Shown here piece by piece: positions 41,544 to 49,437 of a stretch of 64,000 bases of DNA. Location: positions 35,071 through 99,070 of the forward strand of contig CAZRCZ010000021.1 in NCBI GenBank assembly GCA_964598765.1, written 5' to 3'. Every line of letters begins with the position of its first letter. The first letter of the stretch is position 1. The notes under the pieces were generated by a model. That model made no database searches. It worked only from the letters and a program-made list of their open reading frames with translations, and was not told the origin of the DNA. The position numbers were made by a program, and so were the translations under genes. The stretch is from CAZRCZ01 sp964598765. GTDB taxonomy: Bacteria > Sumerlaeota > Sumerlaeia > MVZB01 > JAJFLK01.

Positions 41544-42155
41544 ATGCCGATAACCGCCGGAGCCTTGAGCGCGAGATTGTGGCGCGTCAGCGACGCGCTT
41601 CCGCCTCATTTCAACGAGCTTTTCAGTCGCAACCTCAAACGCCACGCCTTTCGTCCCCCCGCGACCGACCGCGGCGAAACGCGGAGCCGGGGATGGGTCA
41701 ACATCCGCAACGCGCTGGACACCGACCTCACGTTTGAGAAAACTCATTTCCGCGAGATCATCGCGCTGGCGCTACGCGTGGACCGCGTGACGATCAATCC
41801 GAGGGTGTTTCGGGCGAAGCTGGCCGAGGAAACGGAAAAGACCCTCCGCGCGCGCAAGCGCGAAGTCCTGAACGAGGAGGAACGCGCCGCGCTCAACGAC
41901 AAGGTTCGGATGGAATTGCTCCGCGCCCAAACCCCCTCCATGAGCATTTATGAAATGATCTGGCATCTGGAAAGCGGCGTGGTCGTCTTCGGCGGGACCT
42001 CCAACCGGCTGAACGTCGAGTTCGGCGAGTTGTTTTCCGAGACGTTCAACGTCACCCTCGAGCCGCAACTGCCGTTCCTCCGCGCCCAGCCTTGGGCGGA
42101 GAAACACAAGCTGGCGGCTGAACTGCGCGAATTGCTTCCGGCGTCGTTCGTGTGA
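41544..42155 (+). CDS. RdgC-like recombination-associated protein
   Basis: A 203-residue protein that I match to the RdgC family by pattern: RGWVNIRNALDTDLTFEKTH, IIALALRVDRVTINPRVFRAKLAEE and EERAALNDKVRMELL. The C-terminal MIWHLESGVVVFGG and FGELFSETFNVTLEPQLPF follow. E. coli RdgC (303 residues) forms rings around double-stranded DNA and modulates RecA. This protein is shorter, so only a core is present and the call is moderate. There is no signal peptide. It follows rseP across element F. Confidence 0.55.
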   Translation: MPITAGALSARLWRVSDALPPHFNELFSRNLKRHAFRPPATDRGETRSRGWVNIRNALDTDLTFEKTHFREIIALALRVDRVTINPRVFRAKLAEETEKTLRARKREVLNEEERAALNDKVRMELLRAQTPSMSIYEMIWHLESGVVVFGGTSNRLNVEFGELFSETFNVTLEPQLPFLRAQPWAEKHKLAAELRELLPASFV

Positions 42156-42192
42156 TTTTTCCGAGCACGACCCAAAGTTGCTTGACTTGCGT

Positions 42193-42484
42193 TCAAGCCT
42201 TGAATAGTTCCATCCCGGCCGATTTTGCGGCTTTTTTTAATCCTTCATCGAGCGTCGCCAAGGGAAGTCCCATGCGTAACGCGAGATTGAGATAGGCGGC
42301 ATCGTAAGAGGTAAGGCCGCGCGCTCGCACGTGAGGAAATCATTGGCGATTTCCAACGGCCTATTCCCGGAACGACCGCGTCCGATTCCTTGATTCGTTC
42401 CAAAACTCTTTCCGCGTAGGAGTTGACTTCGTCCTCCATGCACCAAGTAATTGCGACCGAGCCATCCAAGACGAATTCAGGCAT
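42193..42484 (-). pseudogene. VapC (PIN-domain toxin) pseudogene
   Basis: The start PEFVLDGSVAITWCMEDE is a PIN-domain opening with the first catalytic Asp. The rest can be read only by changing frame twice. A one-base loss in the codon for the expected Trp (GGAATA then GGCCG) puts PLEIANDFLTCERA in a second frame. LTSYDAAYLNLALRMGLPLATLD then needs a third. The mid-section normally between these (about 35 residues) is missing, so an internal deletion is likely. The total length, 292 bases, is not a multiple of three. It overlaps the antitoxin remnant by one base at its start. Confidence 0.85.
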
Positions 42485-42724
42485 CAATGCCGACCTTCCT
42501 CGATCATCTTACGGATCGAAAGTCCCCGCAACTTGATCCCCTTGCGGAATTCGCGAAGCTCCGCGATCACTTCCTTCACGTCGCGCCGGGGTTTGGCGTC
42601 GGGAGGGACAAGCCGGGCGACGGAAAGACCGTGACGGGTGATGGTGATCGTTTCCCCCCTTGGCGGCGCGGTCCAGCAGTTTGCCCAGATGGGTTTTGGC
42701 TTCATACACTCCGACCGTTTGCAT
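42484..42724 (-). pseudogene. Phd/VapB antitoxin pseudogene
   Basis: MQTVGVYEAKTHLGKLLDRA begins in one frame and ETITITRHGLSVARLVPPDA continues in another: together a Phd antitoxin of about 80 residues. The break sits in a run of six G (the + strand shows six C at about 42653-42658), where one extra G shifts the frame. Restoring one base gives a smooth AAKGETITITRHG. The length, 241 bases, fits one extra base. The pair was a Phd-VapC toxin-antitoxin module, now inactive unless these are sequencing errors. Confidence 0.85.
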
Positions 42725-42932
42725 GGTTTCATTCCCTTTCGACCGGTCTTCGACCAGTCTAAACGATCCGCACGGTCAATCAACCCAATTTCGCCCCGAT
42801 TCCCGCACTGGGCGTGTTGCGGAATTTCCGGCAAAAAAAATTCGCCATTTTCGACGATTCAATTTAAGATGAATTGGGCGAACGGTTTGCTCCGTGAATC
42901 TTAAAATTTGAATCGGAGACAAGCCTGCGATC

Positions 42933-44003
42933 ATGAGCGAACGAATACCCGAAGACGCGGACAACTGGATTTTGGACAAAGGTCCGTGTTCTGACATCGT
43001 TGTTTCCAGCCGGGCGCGCCTCGCCCGCAACCTTCCCCGACTCCCCTTCGCCCCTCACGCCCAACCGGCCCAACTCGCCCAAGTGGTCCAAACCATCCAC
43101 GACGTTTTGGCCTCGCGGGATTACTTCCGAAATTTTATCCGATACGAAGTCGCCTCGCTCGCGCCCAACGATCGTCGTTACCTGCGCGAGAGCCACCTGA
43201 TTTCGACGGAACTGGAAAAGGGACGCAAGCACCGCGAGGTTTATTTGAACACCGCGCTCGGAGCCTCGGTCATGGTGAACGAAGAGGATCATTTGCGCAT
43301 CCAAGCGATGATGGCAGGATTGCGAATCGCGGAAGTTTACGAGCGCGCCGAAACCGTCGAGCGCGAAATGGAAAAAAGCGTGGATTTCGCCTATAGCCCG
43401 CAATTCGGTTATCTGGCCGCCTGCCCGACCAACACGGGAACGGGCTTGCGCGTCTCCGTCATGCTTCATTTGGTCGCGTTGGTGATGACCAATCAGGCTG
43501 AAGAAACCTTGGCTCCGCTGGGAAAAATCGGCTTGGCGGTGCGCGGCGCTTACGGCGAACACTCCGCCAACGTCGGCGACCTGTTTCAAATCTCCAACGA
43601 AATCACGCTCGGCAAGACCGAGGAGGATTTGATCGGTTTGCTGGAAGAGGCCGTCAAACAAGTGATGGAGCGCGAAGCCGAGGCTCGCGACGCGCTTTTC
43701 AAACAGGCGGCGGCCAAATGCGAGGACGCCATTCAACGCGCCGTCGGCATCTTGAGTTTTGCGCGGAGCCTCGACTCCAACGAAGCCAGCGGGCTTCTCT
43801 CGCGTCTCCGGTTGGGAGTCAACCGCGATTTCGGCTACCGAATTTCACACGAGGAATTAAATCATTTGATGATCGAAATTCAGCCCGCGCATCTCTTGCA
43901 CTTGACACCGCAAGCCTCCAGTTCCGACGAACAACGCGACGCCGCGCGGGCCGCTTATCTCCGGACGCGATTCCGCGATGGCGGCTCGCCGGGAAAGAAT
44001 TGA
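42933..44003 (+). CDS. mcsB: Protein arginine kinase McsB
   Basis: A 356-residue phosphagen-kinase-fold protein. VVSSRARLARNL is the N-terminal ATP-phosphate contact (SSRxRLARN), LGASVMVNEEDHLRIQAM holds the acidic loop, and YLAACPTNTGTGLRVSVML the catalytic Cys loop (CPTNxGTGLR). In Bacillus McsB phosphorylates arginines on misfolded proteins, marking them for ClpCP; the phosphorylated-arginine pocket near the end is not individually checked here. clpC follows about 330 bases downstream. McsA and CtsR, its usual partners, are absent nearby. Confidence 0.93.
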   Translation: MSERIPEDADNWILDKGPCSDIVVSSRARLARNLPRLPFAPHAQPAQLAQVVQTIHDVLASRDYFRNFIRYEVASLAPNDRRYLRESHLISTELEKGRKHREVYLNTALGASVMVNEEDHLRIQAMMAGLRIAEVYERAETVEREMEKSVDFAYSPQFGYLAACPTNTGTGLRVSVMLHLVALVMTNQAEETLAPLGKIGLAVRGAYGEHSANVGDLFQISNEITLGKTEEDLIGLLEEAVKQVMEREAEARDALFKQAAAKCEDAIQRAVGILSFARSLDSNEASGLLSRLRLGVNRDFGYRISHEELNHLMIEIQPAHLLHLTPQASSSDEQRDAARAAYLRTRFRDGGSPGKN

Positions 44004-44038
44004 GCGGCAGGGTGTCCTTGTCGGTTGAAAAAGCCGTT

Positions 44039-44105
44039 GTGGCGCAGGCGTCCCGCCTGCGAAACGCGCATGGTCGGAAAACCGCAGGCAAGATGCCTGC
44101 GCCAC
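44039..44105. repeat. Double-hairpin element between mcsB and clpC
   Basis: GTGGCGCAGGC at the left end (44039-44049) is the reverse complement of GCCTGCGCCAC at the right end. Inside, CGCAGGCG-TCC-CGCCTGCG and GCAGGCA-AGA-TGCCTGC form two separate hairpins. The 67-base element thus has the same plan (two hairpins inside an outer inverted repeat) as those at 49395 and 54456 but a different sequence. It fills part of the 330-base gap before clpC. Confidence 0.85.
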
Positions 44106-44181
44106 TTCTTCGGAGCCACTCCGCATGAGAGGAAAAAGCGAAATCATTCGCCTTGATGGTTAAAAAATAGAGGTCGGCGAT

Positions 44182-44210
44182 TTGACAGAATGAGCGCAAA
44201 ACTATACACT
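44182..44210 (+). promoter_or_regulatory. Predicted promoter of clpC with structured 5' leader
   Basis: TTGACA (44182-44187), 17 bases, then TACACT (44205-44210; TATACA two bases earlier is an alternative). The leader of about 115 bases contains CTTGCGC-CAAC-CGCGCAAG (about 44225-44244) and a longer palindrome with CGGCGAG...CTCGCCG arms. No CtsR or HrcA/CIRCE operator is recognisable. Confidence 0.5.
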
Positions 44211-44334
44211 ATTGGCGAAAGGATCTTGCGCCAACCGCGCAAGGTCCCGCGATGGCCCACGGCGAGGGGTTCCATCTGCTCGCCGAGGCCGGTCGAAAAT
44301 GAGGCTCCAGGCGGCGACGCGTGGAGATAAAACC

Positions 44335-46821
44335 ATGATAGACAAAACTCCATATACCCCCGGAATGAGGGAAGTCCTCAAGCTGTCCAAGGCGGAGGCG
44401 GGACGGCTGGGACATGATTACATCGGCCCCGAGCATTATCTGCTTGCGGTCATTCGGAAAGGAGACGGCTTGGCCGTCGAAACCTTGACCAATCTGGACG
44501 TGGATCTGGAAGAGGTCAAGATGGAAATCGAGAGGATGGTCGAGGTCGGCAAGGGGCCGACCGTCGGACTTTTCTCTCCCAACGCCGAAGCCAAGCGCGT
44601 GCTCGAAACCTCCCGCGCCGTCGCCAATTCCATGAAGCATGGGTGGGTCGGCACGGAACACCTTCTTCTTGCGCTGATCAAAGAAGAAGACACGATCAGC
44701 TCCAAGTGCCTGCGCCAATTCGGCGTGGATTACGAAAAAGCCAAGCGCGAAGTCGTCAACGTCATCGAGGGAAGCAACGCGGGCAAAGGCAAGGAAAAAG
44801 AAGGCTACGAAAAAAGCAAAACCCCCGCGCTCGACATGTTCGGGCGCGACCTGACGCAACTGGCGCGCGAAGGCAAACTCGATCCGGTCATCGGACGCGA
44901 GGATGAAGTCGAGCGCATCCTGCAGGTTCTTTGCAGACGCACGAAAAACAATCCGATCCTCTTGGGCGAACCCGGCGTCGGCAAGACCGCCATCGTCGAG
45001 GGACTCGCGCAGAAAATCGTCAACGAGGACATCCCCGAAATTCTGAAAAACAAGCGGCTCCTTTCGCTCGATCTGGCGGCGGTCGTCGCCGGAACGAAAT
45101 ACCGCGGACAATTCGAGGAGCGTCTCAAGGCGATCATGCAGGAAATCCGCCGTAGCCAAGACGTGCTCATCTTCATTGACGAGCTTCACACGCTCGTCGG
45201 CGCGGGAGCGGCGGAAGGGGCGATTGACGCCTCCAACATTCTCAAGCCCGCGCTCTCGCGCGGCGAATTGCAGTGCATCGGCGCGACGACGCTCGATGAA
45301 TACCGCAAATACATCGAGAAAGACGGCGCGCTCGAGCGGCGCTTTCAATCCATCATCATCAATCCGCCGACGCCTCCGCAGACCGTCGAAATCCTCAAGG
45401 GACTTCGTCCGCGCTACGAGCAACACCACAACGTCATCATCAGCGACGAGGCGATCAGCGAGGCCGTCACGCTTTCGGACCGCTACGTCACCGACCGTCA
45501 TTTGCCCGACAAGGCGATTGACGTGATTGACGAAGCGGGCTCGCGCGCGCGCCTGTTGGCCAACGTCAAACCCGATGAAATCCGGAGCGTGGAGAAGAAA
45601 ATATCGGAGTTCGACGAAAAATTGCGCGTCCACTCGCAAAAACAGGAGTTCGAGCAGTGCCAGGAGATCAAAGTCGCCAAGGATGAGGCGCTCACCGAGA
45701 AGGAACGCCTGACCCGCGAATGGAACGCCGTCCGCCAGAGCAAGGAAAACCTTCAGGTCATCAACGAAAAGGACGTGGCCTACATCGTCTCCAAATGGAC
45801 CGGCATCCCGGTCATGCGTTTGGAGGAAGGGGAAACTCAAAAGCTCAAGCGGATGGAAGAGGAATTGTCCAAGCGGGTCGTCGGACAGCGCGAGGCGATT
45901 TCGGCGATTTCCAAGGCCATGCGTCGGGCGCGCTCCGGATTGAAGGACCCCAACCGTCCGACCGGAAGTTTTGTCTTCCTCGGACCGACGGGCGTCGGCA
46001 AAACGGAACTCGCCAAGGCGCTGGCCGAATTGCTCTTCGGCGACGAAGCCGCGCTGATTCGCGTGGATATGTCCGAATACATGGAAAAATACTCCGTCTC
46101 CCGTTTGCTGGGCGCCCCTCCGGGCTACGTCGGCTACGAAGAGGGAGGCCAACTGACCGAGAAAGTCCGGCAGAAGCCGTATTCGGTCGTCCTGCTGGAT
46201 GAAATCGAAAAGGCGCATCCGGACGTCTTCAACCTGCTCCTGCAGATTTTCGACGACGGACGCCTGACCGACAGTTGGGGCCATGTCGTGGATTTCCGCA
46301 ACACGGTCATCATCTTGACTTCAAACGTCGGAACGCGCCTTCTGCGCAAGACCGGCTCGATGGGCTTCCACACCGGCGACCAGATGCTCGACTACGACAA
46401 GCTCAAGGATAAAATCATGAGCGAGGTCAAGAAGACGTTCAATCCGGAGTTCCTGAACCGCATTGACGAGATCATCGCCTTCCGGTCGCTCGACAAGGAA
46501 GAACTTGAAAAGATCGTCAACCTGATGGTGGACAAGGTGAACGACCGGATCGCGCAACGGGGCATTGTCATCAAGATTGACGAGGCGGCCCGCGAGTTCC
46601 TCATGCTCAAGGGCTTCGACAGCGAATACGGAGCGCGACCGATGCGCCGCGCGATTCAACGCTACGTCGAGGATCCGCTCGCCCTTTTGATGATTGACGG
46701 AACGGTCCCCGACGGCTCCGATGTTTTGGTGACCACGAAGGAAGGGGACGATCTCGACTTCCGCGTCAAATCCAACCAGAGCGGTCAACAGCGCGTCCCC
46801 TCGGCAACCTCGGCGGAGTAG
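44335..46821 (+). CDS. clpC: ATP-dependent Clp protease ATPase subunit ClpC
   Basis: An 828-residue AAA+ unfoldase of the ClpC type. The N-terminal double Clp repeat (residues 1-150: YTPGMREVLKLSKAEAGRLG and VGTEHLLLALI) is followed by the first ATPase with GEPGVGKT (from residue 211). A middle region carries a UVR-like coiled segment (about 420-460, rich in Lys/Glu). The second ATPase has GPTGVGKTE (from 550) and RRAIQRYVEDPLA at the end. It feeds substrates to ClpP. ATG 44335 was chosen: GGAG is ten bases upstream and the product starts MIDKTPYTPGM. The mcsB gene upstream makes an arginine-phosphate degradation pathway likely. Confidence 0.95.
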   Translation: MIDKTPYTPGMREVLKLSKAEAGRLGHDYIGPEHYLLAVIRKGDGLAVETLTNLDVDLEEVKMEIERMVEVGKGPTVGLFSPNAEAKRVLETSRAVANSMKHGWVGTEHLLLALIKEEDTISSKCLRQFGVDYEKAKREVVNVIEGSNAGKGKEKEGYEKSKTPALDMFGRDLTQLAREGKLDPVIGREDEVERILQVLCRRTKNNPILLGEPGVGKTAIVEGLAQKIVNEDIPEILKNKRLLSLDLAAVVAGTKYRGQFEERLKAIMQEIRRSQDVLIFIDELHTLVGAGAAEGAIDASNILKPALSRGELQCIGATTLDEYRKYIEKDGALERRFQSIIINPPTPPQTVEILKGLRPRYEQHHNVIISDEAISEAVTLSDRYVTDRHLPDKAIDVIDEAGSRARLLANVKPDEIRSVEKKISEFDEKLRVHSQKQEFEQCQEIKVAKDEALTEKERLTREWNAVRQSKENLQVINEKDVAYIVSKWTGIPVMRLEEGETQKLKRMEEELSKRVVGQREAISAISKAMRRARSGLKDPNRPTGSFVFLGPTGVGKTELAKALAELLFGDEAALIRVDMSEYMEKYSVSRLLGAPPGYVGYEEGGQLTEKVRQKPYSVVLLDEIEKAHPDVFNLLLQIFDDGRLTDSWGHVVDFRNTVIILTSNVGTRLLRKTGSMGFHTGDQMLDYDKLKDKIMSEVKKTFNPEFLNRIDEIIAFRSLDKEELEKIVNLMVDKVNDRIAQRGIVIKIDEAAREFLMLKGFDSEYGARPMRRAIQRYVEDPLALLMIDGTVPDGSDVLVTTKEGDDLDFRVKSNQSGQQRVPSATSAE

Positions 46822-46873
46822 AAAGGTTTTTCTCCCAACCCTCCGAACCTCCAGCCGTGCTTAACAACCAACC

Positions 46874-46902
46874 GGCGGCCCGGAATCCTCTTCCGGGCCG
46901 CC
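46874..46902 (+). terminator. Intrinsic terminator after clpC
   Basis: GGCGGCCCGGAA and TTCCGGGCCGCC form a perfect 12-bp stem with a 5-base loop, followed by a short T-rich stretch (GTCATTTTAA). The U-run is weak but the stem is strong. Confidence 0.7.
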
Positions 46903-46928
46903 GTCATTTTAACGAAAAGAGAACACTT

Positions 46929-47020
46929 ACCACCAAGGCACAAAGACACCAAGAAGACCCTCCGTCCGATGGGAGGCGTTCCCGGCTCGGTTCTTCTTGG
47001 TGTCTTTGTGCCTTGGTGGT
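46929..47020. repeat. 8-nt-ladder long hairpin element (copy G)
   Basis: The arms 46929-46957 and 46991-47020 form a perfect inverted repeat of 29 bases built from ACCAAGGC/ACAAAGAC octamers, with a 33-base loop. It is the cleanest copy in the window. It lies between the clpC terminator and an unknown gene. Confidence 0.95.
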
Positions 47021-47107
47021 GAAGCAAATCGTGAAAGGATTTCATTCGTTTTTCTTTCAAACATCTTCGCGAAAAGCAACGATGTTGCAAGGCAAGAGTC
47101 TGAAGGG

Positions 47108-47977
47108 ATGAAAATCAACCTTAAACCCGCGCGGATCGGACGGGATCTGCTGGGCGCCCAGCTTCTCCCCTCCGGCGTGTTCGGCTGGCTAGAGATTTTG
47201 GCCGGCCAATTTGATTCCGACGGCGAACTTTTTGCCCTGGCCGGTTCGCTCGGCGCGATGGCGGCCTTGCTCGGCGACGCCTTTCGCGCTTCGGGAAGCC
47301 GGGTGCGCGACCTGACGTGGGCGTTGCATCGGTTGGTCAATCGCCCGGGCGAAATGGGGGATCCCATCGCGGGATTGGAGAATTTTGAGCCGTGGCTGAG
47401 GACGTTCCTTCTTTCTCCCGCCGACAGCGGACCGACACGACGACAGGCAATTTTCCAATGGATCGAGGTCGCCAACGAGCGATTGACGATGAAATCGTAT
47501 AGCCGAAGCGATCATCGCGCGCGCCATGCGCGAATTCTGATCGCCGTTCCGCTGGCGCTGGTCGTGGAAAATTCCGTTACCCCATCCGGCGCGATTCAAC
47601 ATTTGGCGGAACTGCTTCTGAGTTTCCACGATCACCTCGAATCGGCGCGAGAGGCTGAATTGGGAAGAAATCGAATCGAGCCGCCCAAGCCGGATGGATT
47701 GGGGGGATTCTATGGCATGGCCGAGGCGGCGTCCTCGCCTGATGAGGCAACTATTAAGGAATCCCTAGAACGTCTCTCGTCCGAATATGCGGCGTTCGAT
47801 TCGGAAGGTTTGTCGTCTCCGTTAAGGAAGGTCGGTCAGGCGATTGCAAGGGAGGCGCGCTCCGCGATTGAAACTCGATTGGCTTCCGGCCAATGGCCCG
47901 ATGAATTCCGCCCGGCGAAATTCAAACACACACGTTCAAGTTTTTGGCGCAACTTCTGGCGAAAGTTCGGTTTGTGA
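47108..47977 (+). CDS. Protein of unknown function flanked by repeat arms
   Basis: A 289-residue soluble protein starting ATG 47108 with GAAGGG upstream. I do not recognise it. It is mostly helical (LLGAQLLPSGVFGWLEILAG, ELFALAGSLGAMAALLGDAF, RVRDLTWALHRLVN), followed by a charged linker and helices with AREARSAIETRL near the end. No signal peptide, no metal motif. It lies between hairpin element G and a half arm of the same type just after its stop. This may be coincidence, or it may mark a cassette carried with the repeat. Confidence 0.7.
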   Translation: MKINLKPARIGRDLLGAQLLPSGVFGWLEILAGQFDSDGELFALAGSLGAMAALLGDAFRASGSRVRDLTWALHRLVNRPGEMGDPIAGLENFEPWLRTFLLSPADSGPTRRQAIFQWIEVANERLTMKSYSRSDHRARHARILIAVPLALVVENSVTPSGAIQHLAELLLSFHDHLESAREAELGRNRIEPPKPDGLGGFYGMAEAASSPDEATIKESLERLSSEYAAFDSEGLSSPLRKVGQAIAREARSAIETRLASGQWPDEFRPAKFKHTRSSFWRNFWRKFGL

Positions 47978-47992
47978 GGAAAGCGAAAGAAG

Positions 47993-48014
47993 TCCTTGTG
48001 CCTTGGTGGTGAAG
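47993..48014. repeat. Half arm of the 8-nt-ladder element
   Basis: TCCTTGTGCCTTGGTGGTGAAG matches the 3' arm of element G. The complementary arm is absent beside it; the nearest is upstream at 46929, across the unknown gene. Confidence 0.75.
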
Positions 48015-48015
48015 G

Positions 48016-48891
48016 CTATTCCCTCTTCTCAAACTCGAACGTGACCTCCGCCTCCATGAACGGCTTATTGAAGCCGTCGTAAAGTTCGGGGAGCCTGCCG
48101 GTATCGTGAATGGCGCGAATGGCGGATTGATCCAAATCGCTCCGACCCGAAGGGGTCTTGATCTTCGGTTCGTTGATCGTGCCGTCGCGCATCACCTTGA
48201 ATTCGACCACGCAACTTACCCCCGCCAGCGTATAGGGGGGACGGAAATTTTGCTGGATGATGTAGAGCGCGTTGTAGGCGTAGTTCTCGCCCAATTCCAT
48301 CAGCGGGCCGCCGGTGGAAAGCATGTTGGTGTTCACGCTCGGTCCGGTGTAGTGTCCCGCCGCCGCCGAAGGCAACCCTTTCACGTCAATCATCGGTCCC
48401 GGCGTCGCCTTGGTCGGGGGCGTGAGATTCCCCGGAAGCTGAACGGGGGGCGGCGTTCCGCGCGGCGTTACCTTGGGCGCGGGGGCGGGTTCAGCCGTCG
48501 GCGCGGCGGTTGCCTTGGGCGTCGGCGCCGACTCGACGATATCTTTATTCTTGGCGATGATCTTTTTCGCGGCTTGCGTCGGAGCTTTTTTGACAATCGG
48601 AGCGGGTTTCGGCGCGGCATCTGCGGGTTTGGCTATCTCCTTGGTCGTCGGAGGGGGCGGAGCCGGAGCGGGAGTAGGGGGGGCGGGCTTGGGAGGAGCT
48701 ACGGGGGGAGGCGCGATCGGTCCCGGTTTCGCCGTCATTCCTCCCGGAGGAGGCAACATTCCGATGGCGTGAATTTTGGTGATGTCGAGCGGCTTATAGG
48801 CGGGCGCGGGAGGCTTGATCAGTCCGAGAATAAAAACAATCCCGATCAACAACAAATGCGCGCCGGAGGATATGAGAAGACAACGAAACAT
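48016..48891 (-). CDS. tonB: TonB/TolA-like energy-transducing protein
   Basis: A 291-residue inner-membrane-anchored protein. A membrane segment lies at residues 5-27 (LLISSGAHLLLIGIVFILGL). A Pro/Ala/Lys-rich spacer (about 60-180, e.g. PPPVAPPKPAPPTPAPAPPP) would cross the periplasm. A C-terminal domain carries VSCVVEFKVMRDGTINEPKI, SGRSDLDQSAIRAIHDTGRL and EVTFEFEKRE. This fits TonB or TolA, which transmits the proton gradient to the outer membrane with the adjacent ExbB/ExbD pair. TonB versus TolA cannot be settled. Confidence 0.85.
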   Translation of the reverse strand: MFRCLLISSGAHLLLIGIVFILGLIKPPAPAYKPLDITKIHAIGMLPPPGGMTAKPGPIAPPPVAPPKPAPPTPAPAPPPPTTKEIAKPADAAPKPAPIVKKAPTQAAKKIIAKNKDIVESAPTPKATAAPTAEPAPAPKVTPRGTPPPVQLPGNLTPPTKATPGPMIDVKGLPSAAAGHYTGPSVNTNMLSTGGPLMELGENYAYNALYIIQQNFRPPYTLAGVSCVVEFKVMRDGTINEPKIKTPSGRSDLDQSAIRAIHDTGRLPELYDGFNKPFMEAEVTFEFEKRE

Positions 48892-48892
48892 G

Positions 48893-48922
48893 ATCCGTGT
48901 TCATCCGCGGAATCCGCGTTCC
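48893..48922. repeat. ATCCGTGTTCATCCGCGGAATCCGCG-type repeat
   Basis: Three spaced ATCCGYG units, overlapping the gap between tonB and exbD. A related copy (AATCCGTGTGCATCCGTGCAATCCG) lies at 52212-52240, and the opposite-strand version inside the GH13 gene at 16471-16504. Confidence 0.7.
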
Positions 48923-48925
48923 ATT

Positions 48926-49372
48926 TTATTTCACCTTCGCCGTTTCCTGCGTCGGCGGGAGGGTGGGCAGGCCGATGTCCTCGATGCCCGCCTCCTTGAC
49001 CGCCCCGACCGCCTGCGCGAAAGTCTCGTAGCTGACGCTCTTGTCGCATTCGATAATCACATCCATTTCTGGAAACGTTTGTTTTCTTTTTACTAATAGT
49101 TCAGTTAGTTCCTTCGGGGTCAACCGCGCGTCCTCGACGAAGATCCGTTCCGTTCCCCCCTCCGAGATTTTCTTCTGAATGGCGATCGTCACCGTCTTTT
49201 TCTTGTCCATCGTCTTCGTGCCGGCGTCCACGGTCGGCAATTCCAACTCGATGCCGTGCTTGATCGAGGGGGCCACGATCATGAAGGCCATCAATAGGAC
49301 GAATGCCGTGTCCAAAAGATTGGTCACGTTGATGTCCGAAAGGGGTTCGATTTCGCGTCTGCGTCGTTTCAT
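48926..49372 (-). CDS. exbD: ExbD/TolR-family biopolymer transport protein
   Basis: A 148-residue protein with one N-terminal membrane segment after a basic start (MKRRRREIEPLSDINVTNLL, where the Asp/Asn site is the proton-path Asp typical of ExbD/TolR). A periplasmic domain follows (SYETFAQAVGAVKEAGIEDI). It works with the ExbB/TolQ protein encoded just upstream to couple proton flow to TonB/TolA movement. Family usual length is about 140. Confidence 0.92.
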   Translation of the reverse strand: MKRRRREIEPLSDINVTNLLDTAFVLLMAFMIVAPSIKHGIELELPTVDAGTKTMDKKKTVTIAIQKKISEGGTERIFVEDARLTPKELTELLVKRKQTFPEMDVIIECDKSVSYETFAQAVGAVKEAGIEDIGLPTLPPTQETAKVK

Positions 49373-49394
49373 CGTTGGTGTTCGTTCCGTTTCC

Positions 49395-49437
49395 GTAGGT
49401 CGGCTCTCCAGAGCCGACGTCGGGTCTCCCGACCTAC
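49395..49437. repeat. Double-hairpin element L between exbB and exbD
   Basis: GTAGGTCGG at the left end and CCGACCTAC at the right end are inverted. Inside are TCGGCTC-TCCA-GAGCCGA and TCGGG-TCTC-CCCGA. The element ends on the stop codon of the exbB/tolQ gene. The opposite-strand version of this element lies inside the TMTC-like gene at 54456-54503, with 28 identical bases. Confidence 0.9.

Noticed and set aside
43819..44199. Minus-strand frame containing GAGILPAVFRPCAFRRRDAC
   Set aside because: This phrase is the translation of the double-hairpin repeat at 44039-44105 and recurs wherever that repeat does; it is not a gene.
44209..46284. A 691-codon open frame antisense to clpC
   Set aside because: It lies wholly opposite the clear ClpC reading frame, has no domain, and has the composition expected of an antisense frame in GC-rich coding DNA.
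46874..46902. Considered as another mobile palindrome
   Set aside because: It is a simple perfect stem right after clpC with no second hairpin or outer arms and no matching copy seen elsewhere; a terminator is simpler.
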